The notes under the pieces are model-generated. The model was not told the origin of the DNA and ran no database searches. It saw nothing but the letters and a program-made list of their open reading frames with translations. The position numbers were made by a program, and so were the translations under genes. Below, piece after piece: positions 26,281-34,315 of a stretch of 64,000 nt of DNA. This DNA is from Bacillota bacterium (lineage in GTDB: Bacteria; Bacillota; Clostridia; Lachnospirales; Lachnospiraceae). The stretch covers positions 1-64,000 of the forward strand of contig JAEZKU010000056.1 of assembly GCA_023436065.1 (NCBI GenBank). The letters run 5' to 3'. The number at the start of each line of letters is the position of its first letter. The first letter of the stretch is position 1.

Positions 26281-27447
26281 ATGAAGACATCAAAGTTAAC
26301 CATAAAGCTGGCTATCTTATTCTATAGCTTGGTGCAGATCGGTACCATATGCATCTCCTCGGTACTGGCAAAAATAGCTGAACTGTTTCCACAGTATAGC
26401 GCAACAACAATACAGTTTCTCGCTACCTGCCCCTGTTTGGTAATTATCGTGATGGCTCTACTTACCGGCAAATTAGCGGAATTCGTAGCGAAGAAATATC
26501 TTGCGCTGTTTTCCTCTTCGATGTTTATCGTAACAGCTATTGGTGGTTTCTTCTTCCATCAGTCCCTATTTATCTTATATGTATGGGAGGTTACACTTGG
26601 TATTGGGATAGGTATTCTGGTATCACTCGGAACGTCATTAATTACAGATTATTTTGACGGAGAGGAAAGAAAAAGTATTATGGGGCTCCAGAGTGCAGTC
26701 ATCAGTATCGGTGGAGTACTGTTATCCTTGTTCGGAGGGCTGCTTGCAACGATCAGTTGGTACTATAATTATCTGACCTTTTCACTGATCATACCGGGTT
26801 TCCTCCTTTTATGGATCGGTTTGCCAGTGAACAGACCGCTTCATGCAAAAAAGAGCGGTGTGAGAGTTCGGGTAACAGCCCGGGTTGTAATTGTATATGG
26901 GGTAACTGCATTTCTGTTCATGCTTTTGTTTAATGTAATACCGACAAATCTGGCTATGCACCTGAAGGATACCGGAATATACGGCTCAGTCAATGCGGGG
27001 ATTGCTTCCGCCGTATTAATGCTCAGCGGAGTCCCGGCCGGATTATTATATAAAAGCCTGGCCAAACTCCTTGGGGAGAGGGTGATCGCCCTTGGCTTCT
27101 TTAATCTGGCGCTGGGGTCTTTCATCACTGCTCTTTCAGGCAGTTATATTCTGATACTGATAGGTGTATTTATCGCAGGCTTCAGCTTAAGCCTTGTAAT
27201 GGCCCAGACAGTAGTCAGCATTGCAGAGAAGGAGCATGCGGAGGCTGTTACCATGAGTATCTCTTTCAATATGGCTATCAACAATTTGGGATCCTTCTTA
27301 TCCCCTTATTTCACAAAGCTTGCCAGGATGGTTCTGCATAATGATCTGGCAGTCTCCAGATATCTGATCGTAAGCGTGGTAGCCTTTCTCATAGCTGTAA
27401 TACTTTTCTTGGGGTTAAAAAATCACAGAAAGACAGCTACTATTTAA
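26281..27447 (+). CDS. MFS transporter
   Basis: A 388-residue integral membrane protein with about twelve helices. It has the MFS two-halves layout, with GKLAEFVAKKYLALF as the loop between helices 2 and 3 and a Lys/Arg-rich central loop (HAKKSGVRVRVTARV). It resembles drug or metabolite efflux members, but no substrate is indicated. It probably shares a transcript with the flavin oxidoreductase upstream. The ATG at 26281 follows AAGGAG with about 11 bases between. Confidence 0.85.
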   Translation: MKTSKLTIKLAILFYSLVQIGTICISSVLAKIAELFPQYSATTIQFLATCPCLVIIVMALLTGKLAEFVAKKYLALFSSSMFIVTAIGGFFFHQSLFILYVWEVTLGIGIGILVSLGTSLITDYFDGEERKSIMGLQSAVISIGGVLLSLFGGLLATISWYYNYLTFSLIIPGFLLLWIGLPVNRPLHAKKSGVRVRVTARVVIVYGVTAFLFMLLFNVIPTNLAMHLKDTGIYGSVNAGIASAVLMLSGVPAGLLYKSLAKLLGERVIALGFFNLALGSFITALSGSYILILIGVFIAGFSLSLVMAQTVVSIAEKEHAEAVTMSISFNMAINNLGSFLSPYFTKLARMVLHNDLAVSRYLIVSVVAFLIAVILFLGLKNHRKTATI

Positions 27448-27476
27448 GCTATTTGACCTCTTACAGGCCCCCATAT

Positions 27477-27514
27477 GATACGAGGAAAGTCCTTCGGACT
27501 TTCCTCGTATCTTT
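27477..27514. terminator. Bidirectional terminator with a perfect 16-bp stem
   Basis: GATACGAGGAAAGTCC (27477-27492), loop TTC, GGACTTTCCTCGTATC (27496-27511), then TTT. It serves the MFS gene and the convergent minus-strand gene. Confidence 0.9.
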
Positions 27515-27518
27515 CATA

Positions 27519-27962
27519 TTATTCCAGTTCTAACAACTCTTCCAGGAGCTGACATGCATCTCTGATGAAGATGGGACACAGGGTATCCCAAAGTTTATTC
27601 TCTTTTATGTATTGCAGACCCTCGGGAGTGCTTAAGTCATATTTTAATAATTCAAAGCAATTGATGGAACCATGGATCTCGTTGAACTTCTTCGTGAATT
27701 CCATAGCTAATGAAAAGCATTTTTCCTTGGATTCGTTATCCTCAGGAAGATACTTGCCATTCCTTAAACCAATCAACATGTAAGCCCCGCTTACCGCGCC
27801 GCAGACCTGCGCTTGTCTTGCCAGACCGCTCCCAAATGGTGTGGCTATTTTTAACGCATTTTCCCGATCCAGACCAAATTGCTCACAGTAGGTAGAGAAA
27901 ACTGCCTGGGAGCAATTAAATCCGCTCTCAAAACATTCAACTGCACTTTCTACTTTACTCAT
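27519..27962 (-). CDS. C_GCAxxG_C_C family redox protein
   Basis: A 147-residue protein with the conserved cysteine pattern of the C_GCAxxG_C_C family: FNCSQAVF, VCGAVSGAYM, then CFSLA, NCFELL and CPIFIRDA. The family is thought to bind a metal or Fe-S centre or to take part in redox chemistry, but its role is not established. It stands alone on the minus strand with GAGGGAAG before the ATG. Confidence 0.85.
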   Translation of the reverse strand: MSKVESAVECFESGFNCSQAVFSTYCEQFGLDRENALKIATPFGSGLARQAQVCGAVSGAYMLIGLRNGKYLPEDNESKEKCFSLAMEFTKKFNEIHGSINCFELLKYDLSTPEGLQYIKENKLWDTLCPIFIRDACQLLEELLELE

Positions 27963-28143
27963 ACTTCCCTCCGCTCTGCCGCCAGTACGGCCTTGAAATT
28001 AATAACCTAATATCATTTCTATTCCGGATGAATATTGATGATGATTGTATCACTACTTGTTTTTGGTTGCAAGCAAAAAATTCCAAAAGCCAAATATCAG
28101 ACAGAAGCATCTATCAAGAAAAATCAAAGTTTAAAATTTTTTA
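27963..28143. other. Intergenic region between divergent genes
   Basis: This AT-rich stretch separates the redox protein gene (minus) from the tyrS unit (plus). It must hold the minus-strand promoter, but I see no convincing -35/-10 pair and no reading frame. Confidence 0.5.
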
Positions 28144-28173
28144 TTGACAACAAAAATAATTATGCTTTATACT
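28144..28173 (+). promoter_or_regulatory. Promoter of the tyrS T-box unit
   Basis: TTGACA at 28144-28149 and TATACT at 28168-28173 with an 18-base spacer. Confidence 0.8.
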
Positions 28174-28189
28174 TACCTACAATATATAT

Positions 28190-28512
28190 AAAGCGATGAT
28201 AAGAAAGAGTAAGAATGGTCGGACCTACAGAAAGCAACCGGTTGATGAGAGGGGCAGGAAAGTACATTCCGAATACATCTTTGAGCTTCATACCGAACAG
28301 GAGGTAATACACTCCTTAGTAGGCTATGACGGACCCTTTAGCACCCGTTATCGTGCCGGAGTATAACCAAGATTGAGAATTTCTCTGATGAAGCAGAGGG
28401 AAAGCAGGTCTTGACGTACTCGAAGAGGTTGGCTGTGTGAGCAGCTGATATATAAGAGGTGGTACCGCGAGAATAATCCCGCCCTCTAAGTGATTAGAGG
28501 AGCGGGTTTTTT
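28190..28512 (+). ncRNA. T-box leader of tyrS with terminator
   Basis: The leader contains the stem I landmarks AAGAGTAAG and GGTTGATGAGAGG and the diagnostic T-box sequence GAGGTGGTACCGCG (28457-28470). The terminator follows: CCCGCCCTCTAA pairs with TTAGAGG-AGCGGG (28478-28506), then six T. Uncharged tRNA stabilises the antiterminator and allows transcription into tyrS. The specifier should be a Tyr codon. UAU and UAC triplets occur on the 3' side of stem I, but I could not settle which one is in the specifier loop by eye. Confidence 0.92.
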
Positions 28513-28541
28513 GATTCTAAAGGAAAAAGGAGAGTAAAAGA

Positions 28542-29759
28542 ATGCAGAATATCAATGTGGAAGATCAGATCAAAATGATTAAGAAGGGAGCACTTGAGTT
28601 GATTTCAGAGGAGGAACTCAGGGAAAAACTAATTGCTTCAAAGAGAGAGCAACGTCCACTCATCATAAAGCTCGGACTTGACCCAAGTGCACCAGATATT
28701 CATCTCGGACATACGGTGGTCCTTCGAAAAATCAGACAGATGCAGGACATGGGACATCAGGCAGTCATAATCATCGGTGATTTTACAGGTAGGATCGGAG
28801 ACCCGACCGGTAAATCCAAAACCCGGAAGCCTCTGTCTGAGGAGAAAGTAGAACAGAATGCAAAGACTTATATCGAACAGATTTTCAAAGTGCTGGACCC
28901 TCAGAAGACAACGGTACGTTATAACAGTGAATGGCTCAGTAAACTGAATTTTGAGGAAGTTCTTCGGTTGGCGGCAAGTACGACAGTAGCCAGACTCCTG
29001 GAAAGGGATGACTTCATGAACAGATTTAAGCATAATGAGTCGATTGGACTTCATGAATTCTTCTACCCGCTCATGCAGGCCTATGATTCTGTTGAGATCA
29101 ATGCAGATGTGGAGCTGGGAGGAACAGATCAGACCTTTAATATCCTGATGGGGAGAAATCTTCAGGGAAGTATGGGCAAAGAAAAGCAGGTTGCTCTGTT
29201 TCTGCCAATCCTCGAAGGGCTTGACGGTGTGGAGAAGATGAGTAAGAGTCTCGGTAATTACATCGGAGTTAATGAACCTGCCGAGGTGATGTTCAAGAAG
29301 GTGATGGAAATTCCGGACCATTTGATTATTCGTTATTTTGAACTGGTTACGGATATTCATCCCAATCAGATTGAAGAGATTAAGAAACAGCTGGAGCTGG
29401 GATGCAATCCGAGGGATTGCAAATTAGAGCTTGCACGGGAAATCACCGGTTTATATCATCCACAGGAGGAGGTCAGAAAAGCAGAGGAGTACTTCCAAAC
29501 CGTATTTCAGAAGGGAGAGCTTCCGGAGGATATGCCGGTTCTTGATTTACCAATGGAGAATAATTCGCTGCTGTCACTAATCCCGTTTCTCATAAAGGGT
29601 GGCTTCATCCCCTCCGGCAGTGAATTCAGACGACTGGTTCAACAGGGCGGAGTTCAGGTCAATCAGGAAAAGACGGAGCAGTTGGATACCAGGTTGGAGG
29701 GAGAAGAAATCGTCCTGAAAATAGGGAAGAAGAAATTCGTGAGAATAAAATTTCGGTGA
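28542..29759 (+). CDS. tyrS: Tyrosyl-tRNA synthetase
   Basis: A 405-residue class I synthetase that charges tRNA-Tyr. The catalytic domain has HLGH (near residue 52) and EKMSKSLGN as the KMSKS loop; the C-terminal 70 residues form an S4 RNA-binding domain (GSEFRRLVQQGGVQVNQEK). Sequence and length place it in the TyrZ/TyrS2 branch. It is controlled by the T-box upstream and ended by the hairpin at 29773. The tyrosine-synthesis genes aroF-tyrA-aroA run toward it from the other side. Confidence 0.96.
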   Translation: MQNINVEDQIKMIKKGALELISEEELREKLIASKREQRPLIIKLGLDPSAPDIHLGHTVVLRKIRQMQDMGHQAVIIIGDFTGRIGDPTGKSKTRKPLSEEKVEQNAKTYIEQIFKVLDPQKTTVRYNSEWLSKLNFEEVLRLAASTTVARLLERDDFMNRFKHNESIGLHEFFYPLMQAYDSVEINADVELGGTDQTFNILMGRNLQGSMGKEKQVALFLPILEGLDGVEKMSKSLGNYIGVNEPAEVMFKKVMEIPDHLIIRYFELVTDIHPNQIEEIKKQLELGCNPRDCKLELAREITGLYHPQEEVRKAEEYFQTVFQKGELPEDMPVLDLPMENNSLLSLIPFLIKGGFIPSGSEFRRLVQQGGVQVNQEKTEQLDTRLEGEEIVLKIGKKKFVRIKFR

Positions 29760-29772
29760 GATAAATGAAACA

Positions 29773-29820
29773 GGTGCAAGGTAAGAAAACAGATTGTCCT
29801 TACCTTGCACCGTTCCTTTG
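29773..29820. terminator. Terminator after tyrS
   Basis: GGTGCAAGGTAAG (29773-29785) pairs perfectly with CTTACCTTGCACC (29799-29811), followed by GTTCCTTTGTT. Confidence 0.85.
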
Positions 29821-29846
29821 TTAATATATTTTTTATGAAACTCTTT

Positions 29847-30068
29847 TTACTCCTGGGACTTATATTCTTCCAGAAGAGCAAGAATCTTTGGTGTACAGCG
29901 TCTTCCCCCGCAAGGACCTGAGCCGGCACCGGTGGCTTGCTGAACCTTTAAAAGAGTATCAGCACCGTTAGCAATTGCCTTTTTCATGGTGGACCTGGGG
30001 ATACCTTTGCAGATACATACTTTAGTAAGCTTATCCATGATTTCGGAATTCAATTCTTCTTGATCCAT
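29847..30068 (-). CDS. BFD-like [2Fe-2S]-binding protein
   Basis: A 73-residue protein of the bacterioferritin-associated ferredoxin-like (Fer2_BFD) type. Four cysteines occur in the expected places: VCICKGI and later GPCGGRRCTPKI. Family members carry a [2Fe-2S] cluster; the (2Fe-2S) domain also occurs fused to nitrite reductases and oxidases. The frame is open to 30122, but AAGGAGATTTG just before the ATG at 30068 sets the start. It stands alone between tyrS and aroA, and its partner is unknown. Confidence 0.85.
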   Translation of the reverse strand: MDQEELNSEIMDKLTKVCICKGIPRSTMKKAIANGADTLLKVQQATGAGSGPCGGRRCTPKILALLEEYKSQE

Positions 30069-30163
30069 ATCAAATCTCCTTTTCTTAAACAGATACTGTC
30101 TTTGGTTTAGATCAAAGTACAATTGATATTATATCAGAAGAACAGGCATATTGTAAGTATGTA

Positions 30164-31462
30164 TTATTTTATCAGCTTCGCTAAATCACTATAAAAATCG
30201 GGGTAAGAGATATTTACGCATTCTGCATTCAGAATAGTGGTTTCTCCTTCCGCCATAAGGCTTGCAATCGCCAGGGACATGGCTATGCGGTGATCAGCGT
30301 TGCTTTCGATGACGGCACCGTGAAGAGGTTTCCCACCATTAATGATCATTCCGTCCGCGGTTGCCGTGATATCCGCACCCATTCTGGAGAGGTTTTCTAC
30401 CATAACATCAATACGGTTGGATTCCTTCACCTTAAGCTCGGTCGCATCGCGAATCACAGTTTGACCTTTTGCAAAGCAGGCCAGAACAGCAATCATCGGG
30501 AGCTCATCAATCAGGGTAGGAATTATATCGCCGCCCACCTCGGTTCCGGTCAAATTGCTGTGACGGACTACCAAATCCGCCACCGGTTCTCCACCGTTAT
30601 CAATGACATTTTCCAGGTGAATATCCGCACCCATTTGACGGCAGATACGGAGAATACCGTCACGGGTCGGGTTAATGCCGACATTTTTGATTAGAAGCTC
30701 GGAATTCGGAACCAGAAGAGCAGCCGCAATAAAATAAGCGGCGGAAGAGATGTCTCCCGGAACATTGATTTTCTGACCCCTTAGTATCGGATACGGTTGG
30801 ATCGTAGCAGTATTATCTTTACTCGTGACTGACGCACCAAATTCGTGCAGCATCAGCTCGGTATGATTTCTTGACAAAGAGGGTTCTGTCACGCTTGTCT
30901 CTCCCTCTGCATAAAGTCCTGTAAGAAGAATACAGGATTTGATCTGCGCGGAGGCTACCGGTGATACATAGTGAATACCCATAAGCTTAGGATTTTTACC
31001 TGTAGTACTGTTGATCGTAAGCGGAGCACAACCATTTTGCGGTATACTTTTGATATCAGCCCCCATCATAGCGAGGGGTGTCAGGATACGTCCCATGGGG
31101 CGTTTCTGAATTGATTCATCACCGTTTAGAATTGTATCAAAGGGCTGTCCGCTGAGAATACCGGAGATTAAGCGCATCGTAGTTCCACTGTTGCCAACAT
31201 CAAGAATATCATCCGGCTTTGACAGTCCATGAAGACCTTTACCTTGTATGATGATGCGACCGGTTGATTGATTATGATTTATCTCAATTCCCATCTGGCT
31301 AAAACACCGGATTGTCGACAGACAATCGGCACCCTGAAGAAAATTCGTTACTTCAGTCACTCCTTCAGCTAAGGCTCCGAACATCACGGAGCGGTGAGAG
31401 ATCGATTTATCCCCGGGAACAGTGACACTGCCTTTCAGCGGTCCGCTTTTTTGAAATATCAT
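30164..31462 (-). CDS. aroA: 3-phosphoshikimate 1-carboxyvinyltransferase (EPSP synthase)
   Basis: A 432-residue enzyme that joins phosphoenolpyruvate to shikimate-3-phosphate, the sixth shikimate step. Family motifs: VPGDKSISHR at residues 15-24, LDVGNSGTTMRL (PEP site), and in the C-terminal half LPMIAVLACFA, LKVKESNRI and NADHRIAMSLAIA. It is the last gene of the aroF-tyrA-aroA operon, 71 bases after tyrA, and has AAGGAG before the ATG. NSGTTMRL with GT rather than GTA hints at class II-like features, but this was not resolved. Confidence 0.96.
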   Translation of the reverse strand: MIFQKSGPLKGSVTVPGDKSISHRSVMFGALAEGVTEVTNFLQGADCLSTIRCFSQMGIEINHNQSTGRIIIQGKGLHGLSKPDDILDVGNSGTTMRLISGILSGQPFDTILNGDESIQKRPMGRILTPLAMMGADIKSIPQNGCAPLTINSTTGKNPKLMGIHYVSPVASAQIKSCILLTGLYAEGETSVTEPSLSRNHTELMLHEFGASVTSKDNTATIQPYPILRGQKINVPGDISSAAYFIAAALLVPNSELLIKNVGINPTRDGILRICRQMGADIHLENVIDNGGEPVADLVVRHSNLTGTEVGGDIIPTLIDELPMIAVLACFAKGQTVIRDATELKVKESNRIDVMVENLSRMGADITATADGMIINGGKPLHGAVIESNADHRIAMSLAIASLMAEGETTILNAECVNISYPDFYSDLAKLIK

Positions 31463-31533
31463 GCAGAATTCTCCTTACTGGATTATTTGATATCTAAATA
31501 GCTTATGTACTTTCACTCTTACAAAAGTACCTA

Positions 31534-32670
31534 TTAGTTTCTTTCGTAAATTCTATAATTATATCTGGAAAGCAGCGTAATTGCTTTCAATTGCGCCTCT
31601 TCCTCATAAAACTCTATTCGGAGTACCCCTTCTTCAAACTCGCGGTTATGGATGATGCCAATATTCTTGATACTAATCTGGTTACTGGCGAGCAGAGTGG
31701 CAATCGTTGCGATTGCACCGGTTTCATCCGTGATATCGAGGTACACCTCAAACAGCTTCTTCATCAGACCAATGGATTTATTCGGTATGGAACTACGATA
31801 TTCACCGGCGGTATCAAACATCCGGTAAAGATAATCCTCATCCCCTGATGCTAGAGCATCTGAGGCTATCTGAAGGGTACGGATATACTCATCCAGCATT
31901 ATTTTGATATCAGCAGCATTCGTCAGACAGATATTCTGCCACATAACAGGTGAGGAGGAGGCAATTCTCGTAATGTCCTTAAAACCTCCGGCTGCCAGAG
32001 AACGCATCTTCTCGGCTTCGTCATCCGAATTACGGATCAGATTTACCAGCTGTGCTGCGATGATATGGGGAACATGGCTGATCGCGGCAGTGATTCTGTC
32101 ATGTTCCTCAGCTTCCAGAATGATTGGGATGGACCCCATCCTTTCTACCAACTGATAGAGTAGCTTTGTCATCCATTCCGGAGTATTTGCTGTAGGTGTT
32201 AGGATATAGTAAGCATTTTCCAATAGCAGAGCATAGGAATTCAGGTAACCCGTCTTTTCCGAGCCGGTCATCGGATGCCCTCCGACGAACTGCGCCTCCA
32301 ACCCCAATGCTTTGACTGCTTTATGAATATTTCCCTTAACGCTTCCAACATCCGTTAGGATGCAGTCAGAGTTCAACAGGGGCTTTAGTTGCTTTATGTA
32401 TTCGATATTAGATAAGACCGGGGCACACAGAAAGATGATGGCACAGTCCGGAAACTCTTCCTGAAGAGAAGAGGTAACCTTATCTAATACATGGTCAGAA
32501 AGTGCTGCCTGCAGATCCTTGCTTGGATGATCCTTGTGATAATCATAGGCAATCAGTGTATAGTTCGGATTAATCTTCTTCAAAGCCCTGGCAATAGAGC
32601 CACCGATTAATCCAAAGCCGATAAATCCAATCTTAAAATCACTGCTAAAGTCGCTTTCCGAACCGTTCAT
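31534..32670 (-). CDS. tyrA: Prephenate dehydrogenase with C-terminal ACT domain
   Basis: A 378-residue enzyme that converts prephenate to 4-hydroxyphenylpyruvate for tyrosine. The NAD-binding fold opens with IGFIGFGLIGGSIARALKK (residues 14-32), followed by GGHPMTGSEKTGY and EEHDRITAAISHVPH, which carry substrate and catalytic residues. Residues 305-378 form an ACT domain (VYLDITDETGAIATIATLL), expected to bind tyrosine for feedback control. It lies between aroF (72 bases) and aroA. GGAGG stands six bases before the ATG. Confidence 0.95.
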   Translation of the reverse strand: MNGSESDFSSDFKIGFIGFGLIGGSIARALKKINPNYTLIAYDYHKDHPSKDLQAALSDHVLDKVTSSLQEEFPDCAIIFLCAPVLSNIEYIKQLKPLLNSDCILTDVGSVKGNIHKAVKALGLEAQFVGGHPMTGSEKTGYLNSYALLLENAYYILTPTANTPEWMTKLLYQLVERMGSIPIILEAEEHDRITAAISHVPHIIAAQLVNLIRNSDDEAEKMRSLAAGGFKDITRIASSSPVMWQNICLTNAADIKIMLDEYIRTLQIASDALASGDEDYLYRMFDTAGEYRSSIPNKSIGLMKKLFEVYLDITDETGAIATIATLLASNQISIKNIGIIHNREFEEGVLRIEFYEEEAQLKAITLLSRYNYRIYERN

Positions 32671-32742
32671 GATATCCTCCGATATTCTATAGGAACATTT
32701 CCTATGATAATTTTATAGTAGTAATGTGTCGTAAATCAGTTT

Positions 32743-33756
32743 TTAGAATTTCTTACCCATCAGTGTTGCCAGTGGCCGTAAATCCCTGGTCAGCTTCTCA
32801 AATTGTTCGAAGGTTAAGGATTGGGGACCATCCGATAAGGCACAGGAGGGATTGGGATGGGTCTCTATCATCAGACCGTCCGCACCTACGGCTACTGCGC
32901 TCATCGAGAGAGGCTTTACATAACCTCTGACACCGGTTGCATGGCTCGGATCAACTATAATTGGTAAATGACTCTTCTCCTTGATCACAGGAACGGCACT
33001 GATATCCAATGTGTTTCTGGTAGCTGTTTCAAAGGTGCGGATACCGCGCTCACAAAGCACGACATTGGGGTTACCCTCAGCAATGATATATTCTGAAGCG
33101 TTAAGCCATTCATCAATTGTTGCGGAGAGACCGCGCTTTAATAATACCGGAAGACCGGATTTGCCGGCTTCCTTCAACAGATAAAAGTTCTGCATATTTC
33201 TTGCACCGATCTGCAGCATATCCACATATTTCACGGCAGCTTCGATCGCATTCAGACTGGTAACCTCGCAGATGACGGGCAGACCGGTCTCTTCCCGTGC
33301 TTCCTTCATATAACGGAGACCTTCTTCCTCCAAGCCCTGGAAGGCATAGGGGGAGGTTCTCGGCTTGTAAGCACCGCCACGAAGAATCTGGGCTCCTGCC
33401 TTCTTGATGGCATGTGCGGTAGCCATCAGTTGCTCCTGGCTTTCCACGGCACAGGGACCTGACATGATCACCAGGGTGTCACCACCGATTTCTACATTTC
33501 CTACCTTCACTTTTGAGGGCTCTGGATGAAACTTACGATTGGCCAGCTTATAGCTTTCCGTTACGGCTACAATCTTATCTACATCCTCAAAAATCTCCAG
33601 ATTTTGATCCTGTAGCTTAGACTTGTCACCGACAACACCGATAATCGTAACCTCTCTACCGGCGGAAATATGGGCGTCCAGTCCCTTGGACTCAATCATA
33701 TTCTTAATTCGTTCTATAGACTCCTGTTTTGCCTGAGGCTTCATAACAATAATCAT
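32743..33756 (-). CDS. aroF: 3-deoxy-7-phosphoheptulonate synthase (DAHP synthase)
   Basis: A 337-residue type I-beta DAHP synthase that begins the shikimate pathway by joining PEP and erythrose-4-phosphate. An N-terminal ferredoxin-like regulatory domain (residues 1-75, as in Thermotoga maritima) precedes the TIM barrel, which shows MSGPCAVES, RGGAYKPRTSPYAFQG, LQIGARNMQN and VDPSHATG with metal- and substrate-binding residues. It is the first gene of the operon behind a leader of about 300 bases and a consensus minus-strand promoter. Together with tyrA and the T-box tyrS it makes this a tyrosine-directed region. Confidence 0.96.
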   Translation of the reverse strand: MIIVMKPQAKQESIERIKNMIESKGLDAHISAGREVTIIGVVGDKSKLQDQNLEIFEDVDKIVAVTESYKLANRKFHPEPSKVKVGNVEIGGDTLVIMSGPCAVESQEQLMATAHAIKKAGAQILRGGAYKPRTSPYAFQGLEEEGLRYMKEAREETGLPVICEVTSLNAIEAAVKYVDMLQIGARNMQNFYLLKEAGKSGLPVLLKRGLSATIDEWLNASEYIIAEGNPNVVLCERGIRTFETATRNTLDISAVPVIKEKSHLPIIVDPSHATGVRGYVKPLSMSAVAVGADGLMIETHPNPSCALSDGPQSLTFEQFEKLTRDLRPLATLMGKKF

Positions 33757-34067
33757 AATAAATTACTCCCTTTCTTTCGTCCTTTCAATATTCTTACTAA
33801 ATAACCCACTCCATATGTATATAAAATAGAACATTCCCATACTTAAATGTTATATAAAATAATACATTATTCAGAACGACAATATAAGCAAGCGTTCCTC
33901 CTTCTTGCGGAGGTATGTGCCTGACAGTGGCTGCCTGTTCATAAAATAGGCAGCACTGGCGCGACTGTAGCAGGATAATCTTGAAAAGTAATGATAATAC
34001 AGCCACGAAATATTTGTAACCTATCGTTTTTCATCGTTTTTTGACTTGTTAACGTAACTGTTTTGTC
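33757..34067 (-). promoter_or_regulatory. Long 5' leader of the aroF operon
   Basis: About 300 transcribed bases precede aroF. No T-box sequence is present. Visible structure: a hairpin CAGTGCTGCCT/AGGCAGCCACTG, a small CCTCC/GGAGG hairpin, and two 18-base direct repeats of the TATATAAAATAxxACATT type (plus-strand 33818-33835 and 33851-33868) exactly 33 bases apart. A 69-codon frame starting with GTG at 34006 is rich in Phe and Tyr near its end, but it has no clear ribosome binding site. The sensing mode is unknown. Confidence 0.4.
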
Positions 34068-34096
34068 ATTATACTCCATGTTTTTTGTAGTGTCAA
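34068..34096 (-). promoter_or_regulatory. Consensus promoter of aroF-tyrA-aroA
   Basis: On the minus strand TTGACA (34096-34091) and TATAAT (34073-34068) are 17 bases apart. This is a full match to the sigma-A consensus. Confidence 0.85.
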
Positions 34097-34168
34097 TACT
34101 CTATTGCGTTGAAGCGCAACGGTTTAACGCGCAAAAGAATAAACTTTGTTAATAATTACATAAAACTA

Positions 34169-34197
34169 TTGTAAATCGTAAGCCTGTCTAGTAAAAT
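34169..34197 (+). promoter_or_regulatory. Promoter of the EF-G-like gene
   Basis: TTGTAA at 34169-34174, 17-base spacer, TAAAAT at 34192-34197. A GC-rich palindromic patch, TTGCG...CGCAA (about 34105-34135), lies between this promoter and the divergent aroF promoter. Confidence 0.65.
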
Positions 34198-34315
34198 ATA
34201 CTAAGAGGTATCTATGGTCAACTTAACGTTGTTAAGCGATACGAAAACATTTTGCTGCTCTTGCAAGGTGCGACGGACCCTACTACTTACTATAAGCGTA
34301 TTGGAGGAAATCGAA

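Noticed and set aside
28638..29360. 240-codon frame antisense to tyrS
   Set aside because: It is fully inside tyrS, has no ribosome binding site and no recognisable motif.
33797..34006. 69-codon minus-strand frame before aroF
   Set aside because: GTG start without a clear ribosome binding site; kept only as a possible leader-peptide idea, not as a CDS.
33757..34067. T-box ahead of aroF
   Set aside because: No TGGTACCGCG-type sequence or terminator/antiterminator pair was found on the minus strand.
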